Part shown: positions 62,083 through 64,000 of the stretch, in pieces
How positions within the stretch are numbered: position 1 is the stretch's first letter
Layout: every line of letters starts with the position of its first letter
Source of the DNA: Rhynchosporium graminicola
Lineage: Eukaryota > Ascomycota > Leotiomycetes > Helotiales > Ploettnerulaceae
Assembly (NCBI GenBank): GCA_900074885.1
Contig: FJUW01000031.1
Location: 312,634-376,633 of the forward strand
Direction of reading: 5' to 3'
Length of the DNA stretch: 64,000 bases
The notes under the pieces: generated by a model
The model's database searches: none
What the model was told of the DNA's origin: nothing
Seen by the model: only the letters and a program-made list of their open reading frames with translations
Position numbers and translations under genes: made by a program

Positions 62083-63376
62083 CTAAACGCTTCTCTTAGC
62101 AAAGACTCGAATCCTCTTTACGCCTCCATCGGGTATCATAACAAGCTTTACATGTGTGAATGGCTTGACCTTCTCCAAAGACTCAAACTCATGCTCCTTA
62201 TCTGGACCACACTTGCTAGGCGCAACAACATCTATCCAGCCATCAGCCAACGCACCAGGTTCTCCCTCCCCACTCCAATCAATAGCCTCGACTTTAGCCT
62301 TTTGAGGAAAGTTGCCTCTGAAGAATGCCGTATCGACTAACAGATTCTGGATCGTGCATCTTGCTCCAAGCTTGATGACAGCCCAGTCCACATGATCCTT
62401 TCCTCGAGATCTTGAAGTCTCCCATCCATCTCCCATGTCCTTACCTCGCCCAGGGAGGATGAGATTGGATATGACACCAAAGTGCTGATCGCTGCAAGAG
62501 ATGGCAACACCTCCATTCTGAGCAGCAGCCAAATCGAAGATAGCTTCCCTGTCCTCAGGAAATACAGCAACGGCATGGCCGAATAACCTGAATCTGGCGA
62601 TACCTCCATCCGGATACATGTTCAGTCTGACATGAGTGTATGCTTTGGTCGTAGGGATTTTCAGCCTCCAACCAAATCTCTGAGAAGGGCCACATTCTTG
62701 AAGTCCGAGGATAGTTTCCCACTTTCCCTTCTCTCCTTTCCAGCTGATGACTTCCTCGTCGTTGGAGCTGAAGACACCCTCTACTGAAATAGCGGGAGCA
62801 TGGTTTCCAGAGAAGAAAGCTGTGTCAACTTCAATTCCTTCGACGGTTCCTGAAGCTACTCCTAGACGAATGACTACGTAGTCGAATGGTGCTGTGTTGT
62901 GTCGACGAGTCTCCCATCCATCATACCACGCTCCAGTAAAGACCATCTTTCCAGGCGCTCTGATAGGAGGGGTTGGGGTTAACAAGTTGGATGCTTCCGC
63001 AAACCATTCATCTGAGAATGACAGCACCTTGCCTCCAAGGGCTGCTGAGACTAGGTCTGAAGGAAGTTAGTAATGATCCTAATGATCCTAATGATCCTAA
63101 TGTAGCAATGAATCATGTGTATTCTGAATTCAACTTGTTGAGATATAAGTACAAGGGTCCTATAGCGCGAACGCCCGATACGCGGCCATACTTGCATACT
63201 TGAGGCATTCATTGTTTCAGCATCTCAATATCGTTCTCATCATGCGACGAGGACACAAGCAAATCCAACAGCTTGTACTCACCGATGGTGGAAGACCGAA
63301 AATTCCCGTCGATCATGTCCGAGGCTACAGCGGTAGCGGCAACATCATCAGTCTTGTACTCCGTCTCGAAAACCAT
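62083..63376 (-). CDS. Allantoicase
   Basis: Hydrolyses allantoate to ureidoglycolate and urea in purine catabolism, in the cytosol or peroxisome. Two exons on the minus strand, 63376-63283 and 63056-62083, joined by a 226-bp intron that restores TI-DLVSAALGGKV; 355 residues, the usual length. The two allantoicase-fold repeats are visible: GAWYDGWETRRHN (about residue 63) with VDTAFFSGNHAP, and GDGWETSRSRGKDHVDW with VDTAFFRGNFPQ; MYPDGGIARFRLFG and MIPDGGVKRIRVFA close each repeat. The N-terminal exon (MVFETEYKTDDVAATAVASD) is unlike the Aspergillus one, so this exon rests only on splice phase and the matched junction. An upstream GTG is not used. Confidence 0.9.
63071..63102. repeat. (TAATGATCC)3 repeat inside the allantoicase intron
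   Basis: Three nine-base copies of taatgatcc plus a partial fourth, a few bases from the intron's acceptor side on the minus strand. This may be a reason for the larger intron. Confidence 0.85.
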
Positions 63377-64000
63377 CGTGAGGAAGTTGAAATGTGCAGT
63401 GAGATCCACGAGAGTACGGTTGACAGAAAAAAGGAATTACTCCAAGCTCCGAGGAACGTCTGGTTGCCATCGAAAGGTATGAAACCAAAGGGGTGAGATA
63501 TCAGGCAGCTCCGATATCGAATTACCCCACCACTGAGGGGCAGTAAGTAAGTCACCACGCCGCGGGCTGCCACGGCGATTGTAAGTGTGAGTGTTATCCA
63601 TACCTAGGGAACCTGCACATTTTGGCAAGATACTTATATCTATCTACATATTCCATACAAGAAAGAACTGCGATCGTTATCATCTACAATAGCGGTAACA
63701 ATGGTAACATTCATTGCATATTTTACGAACTATTCCAAAGACTTGATGGCGCAATCAAGATGCCTATCGTGCCACGGGTTTTGGTTCAGCTTGTTTATTC
63801 GGGCTTTATGATTGGTCAAAGCTTGGCTAGGGTGCCCTGCCCACCCCAGATATGGGAGTCTTTGCCGGGTTGGTGCATAAATGGAAATGTCATCAGGAAA
63901 CCAAAAAGGTCAAGATTGCGGAACCTTCAGATTTCAGGCTCCTGTGATCGTACGAAGTACGATTTGAAAGCTGAGCTTATAAAGACTGAGTTCCCGAACG
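63377..64000. other. Upstream region of allantoicase
   Basis: Promoter region of the leftward allantoicase gene; no other gene recognised. Small open frames at 63437-63628 do not resemble proteins. Confidence 0.55.
63640..63768 (-). promoter_or_regulatory. Candidate GATA-factor sites upstream of allantoicase
   Basis: Read on the minus strand there are GATAG at 63640-63644, GATAA at 63677-63681 and GATAG at 63764-63768, within about 400 bases of the start codon. HGATAR sites bind AreA/Nit2-type nitrogen regulators, and purine-catabolism genes are commonly under their control. Matches of this length occur by chance, so this is suggestive only. Confidence 0.3.

Overview
This window is a stretch of a filamentous ascomycete (Pezizomycotina) nuclear chromosome. 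The evidence is GT-AG introns of mostly 45-150 bp with CTAAC/CTGAC-like branch sites, long AT/CT-rich spacers with short microsatellites, and a fungal gene set: UDP-galactopyranose mutase, a group X hybrid histidine kinase, an Egh16-like secreted protein and a DIL/ankyrin protein. A Leotiomycete is plausible from general similarity, but that is inference. There is no sign of bacterial operons, CRISPR or an integrated phage.

Layout. 0.3-12.8 kb: two rightward genes, UDP-galactopyranose mutase (316-2287) and a 2587-residue pseudokinase/AAA/GAF/hybrid histidine kinase (4075-12755), separated by a spacer carrying diverged direct repeats. 12.8-21.8 kb: gene-poor, no convincing coding region. 21.8-23.4 kb: a Gln/Pro-rich nuclear-type protein with a GC-AG intron. 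23.4-28.7 kb: a second gene-poor stretch. 28.7-33 kb: leftward genes for an NmrA-like NAD(P)-binding protein and a receptor-L-domain membrane protein. 33-42.4 kb: CCT3 chaperonin subunit (rightward) converging on a PRKRIP1/DUF1168 spliceosome-associated protein, then a 1961-residue coiled-coil repeat protein (leftward). 44.5-48.4 kb: an Egh16-like secreted protein (leftward) divergent from ribosomal protein L27 (rightward). 50.2-51.5 kb: a GPR1/FUN34/YaaH (acetate transporter type) gene that looks broken. 52.4-63.4 kb: leftward small membrane protein (doubtful), TBC RabGAP, DIL/ankyrin protein and allantoicase.

The genes do not form a pathway or an obvious metabolite cluster. They are a mix of housekeeping functions (protein folding, translation, splicing, vesicle traffic, purine catabolism), cell-surface functions (galactofuranose precursor, L-domain protein, Egh16-like protein) and signalling (histidine kinase). 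I found no clear evidence of a new system. The most notable points are: the disrupted acetate-transporter-like gene; the degenerate catalytic loop in the kinase-like domain of the histidine kinase; the long array of about 30-residue helical repeats in the 1961-residue protein; and several unusual introns (GC-AG, 416 bp, micro-exons).

Exon boundaries were placed by eye from splice signals, reading phase and remembered family alignments. Phases were checked for every intact multi-exon gene, but single-base errors in coordinates remain possible.
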